DNA from: Chloroflexota bacterium
Lineage (GTDB): Bacteria; Chloroflexota; Ktedonobacteria; Ktedonobacterales; Ktedonobacteraceae
Length of the DNA: 15,932 nt
NCBI GenBank assembly: GCA_021828635.1
Contig: JAJZEJ010000578.1
Coordinates: 1 to 15,932, forward strand
Direction: 5' to 3'
Part shown: piece by piece, positions 1-7,759 of the stretch
Position numbering within the stretch: position 1 is the first letter of the stretch
How the letters are laid out: each line of letters begins with the position of its first letter
Notes under the pieces: model-generated
What the model saw: only the letters and a program-made list of their open reading frames with translations
The model's database searches: none
Told to the model about the DNA's origin: nothing
Translations under genes and position numbers: made by a program

Positions 1-100
1 TGCACGCTCAAGGATATGACACTCCTGGTCGCAGGGGAATTAGAGCGACAGAAGAGTGTGTTGAAGCATCGTTCATACATTCGAAGGGAGAGGTGTATCC

Positions 101-2893
101 ATGGCCGATATCTCGCTGGTGCCAGGCTATTCAGGGGAAGGTGCAGAGCAGACCGAACTGGTCACCACCAAACTCTTCATTCCGCTCACCAGCTCTGTCC
201 TGGTGGCCCGGCCCCACTTATTGCACTCCCTCAACGAGGGGATGCACAAGAAGCTGACGCTTATTTGTGCGCCACCTGGCTTCGGCAAGACGAGTCTGCT
301 GGCAGAATGGAGTGTGCAGCAACGCAGGCAGGGTGAGCAGAGCATGTCTATCGCCTGGGTCTCCCTCGATGCCGGTGACAACGACCCAATCCGGTTCTGG
401 CACTATGTCCTGACTGCCTTCCAGCGGCTGGCTCCCCACATTGGGGAGGAGGCTCTGCTCTGGCTACTCTCGCCCGCGCCTCCTTCCATCGAGGTGATCT
501 TAACGAGCGTGATCAATCGCCTGGCAACTGGAACAGATGAGGTCGTGCTGGTGCTGGACGACTATCACGTCATCGAAGCCTCTGCGATCCACCTGACCCT
601 GACCTTCCTACTGGAGCACCTGCCTCCCCGGTTGCACCTTCTCCTGTCCAGTCGCTCTCAGCCACCCCTCCCCGTGGCGCGATGGCGTAGCCGGGGCCAG
701 GTGAGCGAGTTACATACGGATGATCTGCGCTTCACCCCCTCAGAAGGAGAAGACTTCTTCCACTCTGTGGCCGGTCTGCACCTGACGGCAGAGGAGGTAA
801 CGACATTGGTGCAGCGCACCGAAGGCTGGATTGCTGGCTTACAACTGGCTATGCTCTCCCTCAAGGGACATCACGAGCAGGCCCAGTTCATCCGGGCCTT
901 CAGCGGTAGCCACCGCTACATCCTGGACTATCTCAGCGAGGAGGTGCTTGGTCAGCAGCCAGAAGCCGTCCAGACCTTCTTACTGCAAACTTCCATTCTC
1001 GATAGACTCAATGGTTCGCTCTGTGATACTGTCACCTCCCGGCAGAACAGCCAGAGCATGCTCGAATACCTGGAGCGGGCCAATTTGTTCGTGGTCCCTC
1101 TGGACGAGGAACGTAACTGGTATCGCTATCATCACCTGTTCCGCGATCTGTTGCGCCATCACTTGCGCCGCAGCCGACCTGAGCAGATACCCGAACTTCA
1201 CGTGCGTGCTGCCAACTGGTATGAGCGACAGGGTTTGGTGGCAGAGGCCGTGAGCCATGCGCTGGCTGCACCCGCCTATTCACAGGCGATGCGGTTGATT
1301 GAGCAAGTTTCGCTCACCATGTTGTATCAGGAGCGTGGAACCCTGCGGCAGTGGATAGAGGCACTACCTTCCGAGCAGCTCAAACACCGCCCACGCCTGT
1401 GCCTCACCTACGCGGCACTGCTGGCCACCAGCCTCGACTTTGAAGCGACCGAAACGTATTTGCAACTGGCTGAACACTCTCTGCCAGGGGTACCTGAAGG
1501 TGAGGAAACGATAGCGGTGCAACAGATGCTTGGCGAGATCAACAGTCTGCGAGCAGACCTGGCCTGTGATCGAGGAGAGATTGTAGAAGCCATTGCACTG
1601 TGTCGCCAGGCACTTGAAGACATTCCCAGAGATCATGCCCTGCTGCGTGGCAAGCTCACCCTCACCCTTGGGGTGGCCTACGTGTATCAAGGGAAGATCG
1701 AGGCGGCCCAGCAAGCCTTGACTGAAGCAGTGAATCTGAGCCAGGCGGCAGGCAATTTGTACGGAATGATACAGGCACTCTACCGATTGGGCTGGATGCA
1801 CATGTTCGTGGGCAACATCCGTCTGGCATACAACAGCTATCAACATGCCTTGCACATCGTCGAGACCCACCCGGCGTATAGCCGATCACCTTATGCGAGC
1901 CTGCTCTCCATCTTTGCGGGTGGCATCTTAGCTGAATGGAATGAACTGGATTCTGCCGCACAGCTGCTCAGTGCGGGAATTGCCCTTGCAGAGCAGATAG
2001 AGTTGAATCCCATTCCGCTCGAGGTGAGCTACACCCTCCTGGCATCGGTGAGACAGGCGCAGGGAAGGATGGAAGAAGCGGAGGCTCTGATGCAGCGTGT
2101 TGAACAGATCGCCCAACAGCATAACATGAAAGTCTTGATGGAAGCAAAAATTGTTTCCTACCGGGTGAGCCTCTGGCTTGCACAGGGGAAACTGGATGCA
2201 GCCATACAGTGGGCCGAACACTATCGCTCGCGGCTCAAGAGCGATAGTGCGCTCAGCTTTGTCTCTGAGATAGAGGGTCTTGCCCTGGCTGAGGTGTTGC
2301 TGGCCCAAAGCAGAGCGGGAAGGCAGTGGCCCAGTGCCTCTCCTTTGGAGGAAGCACTGCATGTAGTGGAGCAGGTACGCCATGTTGCCGAGGATGGCAG
2401 AAGGATGGCGCATCTCCTGGAAGCATGCGTGTTCGAAGCCCTCATTCAGCAAGCCCAGGGCCATGATGAGCAGGCTCTGGAGACCTTGAAAAAGGTTCTG
2501 AGGTTGGCAGAACCGGAAGGCCATGTGCGTCTTTTCGTGGATAAAGGACCTCCTATGACGCAGCTGCTACAACAGGTAGCTGCCTCAGGTGGGGCCTCGC
2601 CCTATCTTACGAGGCTGCTAGAGGCAGCGGGTGTCCCCGGCAGTGAGAAGAAAGATCCCCACTTCCCTAAAAGCGATGCAGCTTTCCCATGGTTGGAAGT
2701 GCTGAGCGAACGGGAAGTGGAGGTGCTGCGCCTGCTGTCAAGTGGTGCGTCCAATACCAGGATTGCTCAGATGCTGGTGGTCAGCACGAGTACCGTCCGC
2801 ACCCATCTGAGGCACATCTACGACAAGCTGGGAGCGAGCAATCGCACTCAAGCCGTTGCCCGTGCCCGTGAGTTTCACCTGTTGTCATCATAG
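101..2893 (+). CDS. MalT-like LuxR-family ATP-dependent transcriptional regulator
   Basis: A 930-residue signal-transduction ATPase of the STAND/MalT class, expected to bind an inducer and ATP, oligomerise, and activate transcription through a C-terminal helix-turn-helix. Seen: a P-loop (APPGFGKTS, residues 57-65), a Walker B-like LVLDDYH (150-156), the family's LLLSSRSQPPLPVARWR segment just after it, a long helical TPR-like middle (about 350-840), and a LuxR-type HTH starting at LSEREVEVLRLL (about 868-925) with the usual TVRTHLRHIYDKLG recognition region. Length fits the family (about 900). The ATG is preceded by AGGGAGAGG about 8 bases upstream, which supports this start. No sensor domain is fused at the N-terminus, so the inducer cannot be read from the sequence. 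It lies upstream of and in the same direction as the P450 cluster and could control it, but this is only positional inference. Confidence 0.93.
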   Translation: MADISLVPGYSGEGAEQTELVTTKLFIPLTSSVLVARPHLLHSLNEGMHKKLTLICAPPGFGKTSLLAEWSVQQRRQGEQSMSIAWVSLDAGDNDPIRFWHYVLTAFQRLAPHIGEEALLWLLSPAPPSIEVILTSVINRLATGTDEVVLVLDDYHVIEASAIHLTLTFLLEHLPPRLHLLLSSRSQPPLPVARWRSRGQVSELHTDDLRFTPSEGEDFFHSVAGLHLTAEEVTTLVQRTEGWIAGLQLAMLSLKGHHEQAQFIRAFSGSHRYILDYLSEEVLGQQPEAVQTFLLQTSILDRLNGSLCDTVTSRQNSQSMLEYLERANLFVVPLDEERNWYRYHHLFRDLLRHHLRRSRPEQIPELHVRAANWYERQGLVAEAVSHALAAPAYSQAMRLIEQVSLTMLYQERGTLRQWIEALPSEQLKHRPRLCLTYAALLATSLDFEATETYLQLAEHSLPGVPEGEETIAVQQMLGEINSLRADLACDRGEIVEAIALCRQALEDIPRDHALLRGKLTLTLGVAYVYQGKIEAAQQALTEAVNLSQAAGNLYGMIQALYRLGWMHMFVGNIRLAYNSYQHALHIVETHPAYSRSPYASLLSIFAGGILAEWNELDSAAQLLSAGIALAEQIELNPIPLEVSYTLLASVRQAQGRMEEAEALMQRVEQIAQQHNMKVLMEAKIVSYRVSLWLAQGKLDAAIQWAEHYRSRLKSDSALSFVSEIEGLALAEVLLAQSRAGRQWPSASPLEEALHVVEQVRHVAEDGRRMAHLLEACVFEALIQQAQGHDEQALETLKKVLRLAEPEGHVRLFVDKGPPMTQLLQQVAASGGASPYLTRLLEAAGVPGSEKKDPHFPKSDAAFPWLEVLSEREVEVLRLLSSGASNTRIAQMLVVSTSTVRTHLRHIYDKLGASNRTQAVARAREFHLLSS

Positions 2894-3141
2894 GCATTCT
2901 GGTGGTCAGTTGGCTGGAAGCAGGGATGAAGGCAAGTCCAACTCGTTTTTCTTTGCACCCCTGGGAGATGCCCCTGCTTTCTCCCTCCTTCTCGCATTCT
3001 CGTCCGTTTGGACGATGAGCTTGACATCATCTTCGGAACACAATCGTCTTTTTGGGTGATGACATCTGCAACGGAGTGACTGTACACTTGAACGAAAGAG
3101 AGCGGCACGAACTCGGCAGTGCCGGAGAAAGAAGGAGGGTT

Positions 3142-3369
3142 ATGACAGCGGTCTATCACATCCGAGTGCAGGGGCATATAGATGCCGACTGGTCCGAGGA
3201 GTTCGAGGGCTTGACCATCATCCATCAGAGCGATGGGACCAGCCTGCTTTCCGGTGGGCTGACCGACCAGAGCGTCTTGCACGCGGTTTTGCTCAAGGTG
3301 CGCGACTTAGGTTTGCCCTTGCTCTCTCTCAATTGCATCGAGCGAGAGAAACCAGATCACTCCTTCTGA
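3142..3369 (+). CDS. Small conserved-looking hypothetical protein (75 aa)
   Basis: A 75-residue soluble protein beginning MTAVYHIRVQGHIDADWSEE and ending in a polar tail. The ATG at 3142 is chosen over an in-frame ATG at 3052 because AAGGAGGG lies directly upstream (3132-3139) and the extra 30 residues look random and polar. The body has a compact pattern: a strand (YHIRVQGHI), a W-S-E-E-F-E-G-L motif, a strand with G-T-S-L-L-S-G, then a helix ending DLGLPLLSLN. This resembles small uncharacterised proteins I recall as frequent in Ktedonobacteria, often near LuxR-type genes, but no domain name is claimed. No transmembrane segment, signal peptide or metal motif is visible. It sits about 250 bases after the LuxR gene and about 210 bases before the P450. 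Confidence 0.72.
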   Translation: MTAVYHIRVQGHIDADWSEEFEGLTIIHQSDGTSLLSGGLTDQSVLHAVLLKVRDLGLPLLSLNCIEREKPDHSF

Positions 3370-3578
3370 CGTTTGCTTTGAGGCAAGCACTCTCCTTCTC
3401 TTGCGAGCCTTCCCCAGAAGCATGCACGACCAGAGAGGGAAGAGAGAGTCCCTGCAAGATATGAAAGAAAAACGAAAAGTATTCTGAGAAACGTCACTCA
3501 GTGATACGGCACTATTGTCCCACGGTTTGAACAACATGGAAGCTTTCAAAAACGGAGCAGAAAAGAAAGGTAGACGAG

Positions 3579-4790
3579 ATGCAACAGAGAACCACAGATG
3601 AGAGGCTCAATCCCTTTCCTCGCTATCAATTCATGCGTGAAACCAACCCGGTCTATTTTGACCCACAGTATCACTTCTGGCAAGTTTGCCGCTATGATGA
3701 TGTCGCACGGGTACTCTCTGAGTATACATCGTTCTCTTCGGAGATGGGAGGTGTTCGTTTCTCCTTAGACTTTGAAGGGAACCAGGGAGGCGGAAACCCC
3801 GCAGAAGGCCAGGGAGACGATCCGATGAGTTCAAGCATGTTTAATATGGATCCTCCACGACATCGACAATTACGGAACCTCGTGACGCAGGCATTTACTC
3901 CTCGTAGTATAGCTCAGCTATCAGGACGCATTACGACCATCGCTAACACCCTGTTGGATCAGGTTGTTGCCACAGGACACATGGATAGTATTGATGATCT
4001 GGCGTATCCACTTCCTGTGATCGTGATAGCGGAAATGCTAGGAATTCCACAGGAAGATCGTGAACAATTCAAGCTCTGGTCTGATGCCGTCGTCGGTGCG
4101 AGCGAATCTGGAAATGGCAATCCACAGGCAGAAATGAGTAACTACTTCCTCGACATGATTCAGCAACGCAGTCGAGAGCGAAAAGATGATCTCATGAGTG
4201 CCTTGTTAGACGCTCAGATTGATGGACAGCATCTCAATCAGCGAGAATTCCTGGGCTTTTGTATCCTCCTTCTAGTTGCCGGAAATGAAACAACCACCAA
4301 TCTGATTGGGAATGCACTGCTCTGCTTCGATGAGCATCCTGAGGTCATGGAGCAATTACGAGCTGAACCGGAGTTACTCCCAGGAGCTATTGAAGAGGTA
4401 TTACGATATCGTTCTCCCGTTCAATTTATGTACCGGAGAGTCGTAGCTGATATGACTCTCCGAGATTCGCACCTACGAGCGAATCAAATGGTGCTGGCCT
4501 TGATCGGTTCAGCAAACCATGATGAAACCCAGTTTCCCGATCCAGAGAGATTCGATATTCGCAGAACCCCCAATCGGCATATTGCCTTTGGACAGGGCAT
4601 TCATTTTTGTCTTGGAGCACCATTGGCCCGTCTGGAAGCCAAAATTGCACTCACGCTCCTCTTAGAACGCTTCGATGACATTCAGCGAGTGCGGAGTGTT
4701 CCACTGGAGGCGACCGGTGCGGATTTCGCGTATGGAGTCAAGCACCTCCCGATGACATTCCGAGAGAGAGTGAAGTCAAGAGGAGAATAA
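3579..4790 (+). CDS. Cytochrome P450 (bacterial soluble class)
   Basis: A 403-residue soluble haem monooxygenase that would hydroxylate or otherwise oxidise a small organic substrate using electrons from a ferredoxin partner. All hallmarks are visible: the C-helix region DPPRHRQLRNLV (91-102), the I-helix oxygen-activation motif AGNETT (234-239), the K-helix ExxR (E273 to R276), and the haem-ligand loop FGQGIHFCLG (337-346) with axial Cys344. Length is normal for bacterial CYPs. No N-terminal membrane anchor and no fused reductase are present, and no ferredoxin gene is seen nearby. The B-C loop carries a glycine-rich stretch (about 67-83), a region that usually shapes substrate access. The ATG follows AGAAAGG by about 8 bases. 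The next gene starts 34 bases after the stop, suggesting cotranscription. The coding sequence appears somewhat richer in A/T than its neighbours, which may hint at separate ancestry. Substrate unknown. Confidence 0.96.
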   Translation: MQQRTTDERLNPFPRYQFMRETNPVYFDPQYHFWQVCRYDDVARVLSEYTSFSSEMGGVRFSLDFEGNQGGGNPAEGQGDDPMSSSMFNMDPPRHRQLRNLVTQAFTPRSIAQLSGRITTIANTLLDQVVATGHMDSIDDLAYPLPVIVIAEMLGIPQEDREQFKLWSDAVVGASESGNGNPQAEMSNYFLDMIQQRSRERKDDLMSALLDAQIDGQHLNQREFLGFCILLLVAGNETTTNLIGNALLCFDEHPEVMEQLRAEPELLPGAIEEVLRYRSPVQFMYRRVVADMTLRDSHLRANQMVLALIGSANHDETQFPDPERFDIRRTPNRHIAFGQGIHFCLGAPLARLEAKIALTLLLERFDDIQRVRSVPLEATGADFAYGVKHLPMTFRERVKSRGE

Positions 4791-4824
4791 TAGACGTTAT
4801 TCCGCTGAAAGGAACCCAACTATC

Positions 4825-6345
4825 ATGAGCGAAGTAATAAACAGTGTAAATAGTTCCCCTCACTCCACCTCGACATCTCTGCACGACGTGGAACAAGCAT
4901 TCCGGCAAAACTACCCGAGCTATGAGAGTACCTCCTTACTCGATGAACTGCGTGCCACAGAATACAGTCGTCTGGACAAGCATGGGCATATCTACCTCGA
5001 CTATACCGGTGGTGGCCTTTACGCCGAGAGCCAGCTCCGTGAGCATATGGAACTGCTGCACAACAACGTCTTTGGCAACCCACACTCCCTCAATCCAACC
5101 TCGCGAGCCGCGACTGCACTGGTCGAACATGCGCGTGCTTTTGTACTCGAGTTTTTTCGCGCCTCACCCGACGAATATGCAGTTATCTTCACCTCTAATG
5201 CCAGCAACGCGCTCAAGTTGCTCGGCGAGTCCTATCCCTTTCAACCCGGTGGTCAGTTCCTGCTCCTCTTCGATAACCACAACTCCGTCAATGGCATCCG
5301 CGAATTTGTCCGTGCCAGAGGTGCCACATATACCTACCTGCCCATCACAGCTCCAGAACTACGGGCCGAGGAATCCCATCTCTTCTCATTTTTAGAGATG
5401 AACAAAGAAGGCCCCCATCATCTGTTTGCCTATCCTGCCCAATCCAATTTCACAGGGGTGCAGTATCCCCTCGAATGGATCGCAGAGGCGCAGGCCAGGG
5501 GATGGGATGTACTCCTCGATGGGGCTGCCTTCGTCCCCACCAACCGCCTCGACTTGAGTAGATGGCACCCCGATTTTGTGCCTATTTCATTCTACAAAAT
5601 GTTTGGCTACCCCACAGGAATAGGTTGCCTGCTTGCACGCAAAGCCGCCCTCACTAAATTGCACCGTCCCTGGTTTGCCGGCGGGACCGTCTGGGGTAGC
5701 TCCGTGCAAGGCGATGGACACGTCATGCTCGAAGGTGGAGAAGCCTTTGAGGATGGAACCGTGGACTACCTCAACCTCCCAGCCGTAGAAATCGGCCTGA
5801 AGCATCTCAACACGATTGGCATAGAGACTATTCACGAGCGCATCATGTGTTTGACTGCCTGGCTGCTCGACGCACTCCTCTCTCTGCATCACAGCAATGG
5901 AACACCACTGGTTCAGATCTACGGGCCGTGCAACGTTGCGATGCGCGGAGGGACCATCGCACTCAATTTCCTTACCCCGAACGGATCGATCATTGATGAG
6001 CGTGTGGTTGAACAAAGAGCGAGTAGCTTCACGCTCTCTCTGCGTGCAGGCTGCTTCTGTAACCCCGGTGCTGGCGAAGCTGCTTTCCAGATTTCTCAAG
6101 AAAAACTCCGCAACATCTTTCGCAGCGAGTCGAACGAAATCCTTCCGAAGCTCTTTAAGGGCGAAGAAGGCATGACCTGGGATCAATTTCTTGCAGACCT
6201 CGGTATGCAGAGTGGCGGTGCTGTTCGAGTTTCGCTTGGCCTCGCAACCAACTTTGCCGATGTGTACCACTTCACTCAATTCGCACAAACCTTCCTGGAT
6301 ACCATTCCTACCGAAACCAATTTGGCTCCCCGGATGCATTGTTAA
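4825..6345 (+). CDS. Class V PLP-dependent enzyme, molybdenum-cofactor-sulfurase-like
   Basis: A 506-residue fold-type I PLP enzyme of aminotransferase class V, the group that includes cysteine desulfurases. Evidence: YLDYTGGGLYAES near the start (58-69), TSNASNALKLLG (123-134), a DNHNSVNG segment (150-157) with a His expected to stack on PLP, and the lysine motif SFYKMFGYPTG (255-265) with K258 the likely Schiff-base residue. Further on come LRAGCFCNPGAG (407-418) and a C-terminal GGAVRVSLGLATNFADVYHF block. The SFYK and CFCNPG motifs are those of the N-terminal half of Moco sulfurases (MOCOS/ABA3). The central Cys412 matches the cysteine thought to carry persulfide there, while the third Cys of the eukaryotic motif is Gly417. 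The MOSC domain of true Moco sulfurases is absent. It could be a cysteine desulfurase or a C-S lyase. An AAAGGA lies 11 bases before the ATG. Confidence 0.9.
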   Translation: MSEVINSVNSSPHSTSTSLHDVEQAFRQNYPSYESTSLLDELRATEYSRLDKHGHIYLDYTGGGLYAESQLREHMELLHNNVFGNPHSLNPTSRAATALVEHARAFVLEFFRASPDEYAVIFTSNASNALKLLGESYPFQPGGQFLLLFDNHNSVNGIREFVRARGATYTYLPITAPELRAEESHLFSFLEMNKEGPHHLFAYPAQSNFTGVQYPLEWIAEAQARGWDVLLDGAAFVPTNRLDLSRWHPDFVPISFYKMFGYPTGIGCLLARKAALTKLHRPWFAGGTVWGSSVQGDGHVMLEGGEAFEDGTVDYLNLPAVEIGLKHLNTIGIETIHERIMCLTAWLLDALLSLHHSNGTPLVQIYGPCNVAMRGGTIALNFLTPNGSIIDERVVEQRASSFTLSLRAGCFCNPGAGEAAFQISQEKLRNIFRSESNEILPKLFKGEEGMTWDQFLADLGMQSGGAVRVSLGLATNFADVYHFTQFAQTFLDTIPTETNLAPRMHC

Positions 6346-6399
6346 GTATTAATTCAGCCTTTTTTATGAAGGAACTGGCAGAGAGAAAAGAGACCATCT

Positions 6400-7611
6400 A
6401 TGAACAATTCTTCTTCACAACAGGACCAGTTACGTATCCTTGGTGTGTTTGCCCATCCCGACGACGAGTCCTTTTGTGCAGGGGGTACGTTTGCTAAGTA
6501 TATCGTCAGTGGGGCAGAGGTGATGGTCGTGTCTGCAACGCGAGGGGAGGCCGGGCAAATTCGCAGCCCGCATGTCGCCACGCGCCGGACGCTTGGGGCG
6601 GTACGTGAACAGGAACTACATCAGGCCTGCCAGCAACTCGGCGTTCAGCAGGCGATCTGTCTGGATTATCGGGACGGGACGCTCAAGGACGTTGACCAGG
6701 AAGCACTTATCACCCAGGTGGCAGAACGTATCCGTACCTTTCGTCCCGATGTGGTCATCACCTTCGGGCCGGATGGTGGCTACGGTCACCCTGATCATAT
6801 CGCCATTAGTGCCGCAACCACCGCTGCCTGTCTAAGGAGCGGCGAAGAAACCCAATTTCCCGAACAACTTGCGGCTGGCCTCTCGCCTCATCAGCCAGCA
6901 AGACTGTATTACAGCTATTTCCCCCCCAAACGCCAGTTGCTGCTTCAACAGTTGGTACAATGGCTCGTACAGGCTGAGAAGCGATTTCGTGGAACCCTGG
7001 ATTTTGCCTACGCGCTGTTGCTTCTCTGTGAGGAAGCGACCTTGTTGCGCTATAGCAACGATCATTTTGATATCAACTGGTTCCCAGCTGACTTCCTGAT
7101 CATCGAGCAAGGCGAGGCTGCCAACAGCCTGTACTTAATCCTGTCAGGAACAGTGGATGTCATTCACGAAGAAGTTGATGGAACGCTGCAGGTGCTGGCG
7201 CGACTGGAACCTGGAGCCTTCTTTGGCGAAGAGGGGATTGCTCATAAGAAGCCCCGCAATGCACACGTGGTAGCTGCCGAGAACGTGACCTGCCTGATCT
7301 TCTCCCCAAGTACCCCGACGGCATTTCTGGGACGAGGAGAGGAGGCTCATATTAGCGGATTCGCAGGAGTGAATGGACAAGATGAGTCATACGGGATGGG
7401 AGCTACGACGTATCTTGATGTCGGCCCCTATACGCAGCAAAAGATTGCGGCAATCGCTGCTCATCGTTCGCAATATGCGGTCGAAGCAGACACGTTTCCA
7501 CTGCCGATCTTGCAGGAACTGATGGGGCAAGAATACTTTGTCCGTGTCTTTCCCCCCCACGAGATCGAAACCGAGTTATTCCCATCGCTTCCTGCTGTTT
7601 CTCAGATCTAA
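6400..7611 (+). CDS. PIG-L (LmbE-like) deacetylase with inserted cyclic-nucleotide-binding domain
   Basis: A 403-residue predicted zinc-dependent N-deacetylase of the PIG-L/LmbE/MshB family with a CNB domain embedded in it. The N-terminal part has the zinc motif AHPDDE (18-23) and GYGHPDH (127-133). The C-terminal end (about 338-386: LDVGPYTQQKIAAIAAHRSQ, then ...EYFVRVF) is the normal last segment of the PIG-L fold. Between them about 150 residues are extra: a helical linker (about 175-220) and a CNB beta-roll (about 225-310: FLIIEQGEAANSLYLILSG, then GAFFGEEG and R286 in the position of the phosphate-binding arginine). The catalytic domain is therefore interrupted rather than fused end to end, as would fit allosteric control by cAMP, cGMP or a similar ligand. 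The phosphate-binding cassette is less canonical than in the next gene (KKPRNAHV instead of R-T-A-T). It starts 54 bases after the PLP enzyme, with a purine-rich GAGAAAAGAGA ribosome-binding region. Confidence 0.92.
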   Translation: MNNSSSQQDQLRILGVFAHPDDESFCAGGTFAKYIVSGAEVMVVSATRGEAGQIRSPHVATRRTLGAVREQELHQACQQLGVQQAICLDYRDGTLKDVDQEALITQVAERIRTFRPDVVITFGPDGGYGHPDHIAISAATTAACLRSGEETQFPEQLAAGLSPHQPARLYYSYFPPKRQLLLQQLVQWLVQAEKRFRGTLDFAYALLLLCEEATLLRYSNDHFDINWFPADFLIIEQGEAANSLYLILSGTVDVIHEEVDGTLQVLARLEPGAFFGEEGIAHKKPRNAHVVAAENVTCLIFSPSTPTAFLGRGEEAHISGFAGVNGQDESYGMGATTYLDVGPYTQQKIAAIAAHRSQYAVEADTFPLPILQELMGQEYFVRVFPPHEIETELFPSLPAVSQI

Positions 7612-7759
7612 CACTCGTGAAAATGGTCAGCAGAACGCAGTGACAGGCAACGACGTTCCGGCCCGCATATCTTTGACTGCGCCGGTGTGAGTCTTGAGCA
7701 GTCTCTATTTCTCAGGACTTTCCCTTGCCAGAAAAAAGCTGAAGAGGAGAAAAAAACCG

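Noticed and set aside
3000..3015. Hairpin TCGTCC-GTTT-GGACGA as a terminator after the LuxR gene
   Set aside because: The stem is only 6 bp, no T-run follows, and it lies over 100 bases after the stop. It could equally be chance.
3021..3049. Promoter with a perfect TTGACA before the 75-residue gene
   Set aside because: No acceptable -10 element lies 15-19 bases downstream, where the sequence matches TATAAT at only two positions at the best spacing.
3052..3141. Longer N-terminus for the small hypothetical protein, starting at an in-frame ATG
   Set aside because: No ribosome-binding site precedes it, and the extra 30 residues look like random polar sequence. The ATG at 3142 follows AAGGAGGG.
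5587..6339. 250-residue minus-strand open frame
   Set aside because: It is antisense to the motif-rich PLP-enzyme gene and contains no family motif.
7694..7759. TTG start giving 22 more residues to the Nudix-like/CNB protein
   Set aside because: No ribosome-binding site is near the TTG, and the added residues are a lysine/arginine-rich stretch that reads through the AAGAGGAG serving the ATG at 7760.
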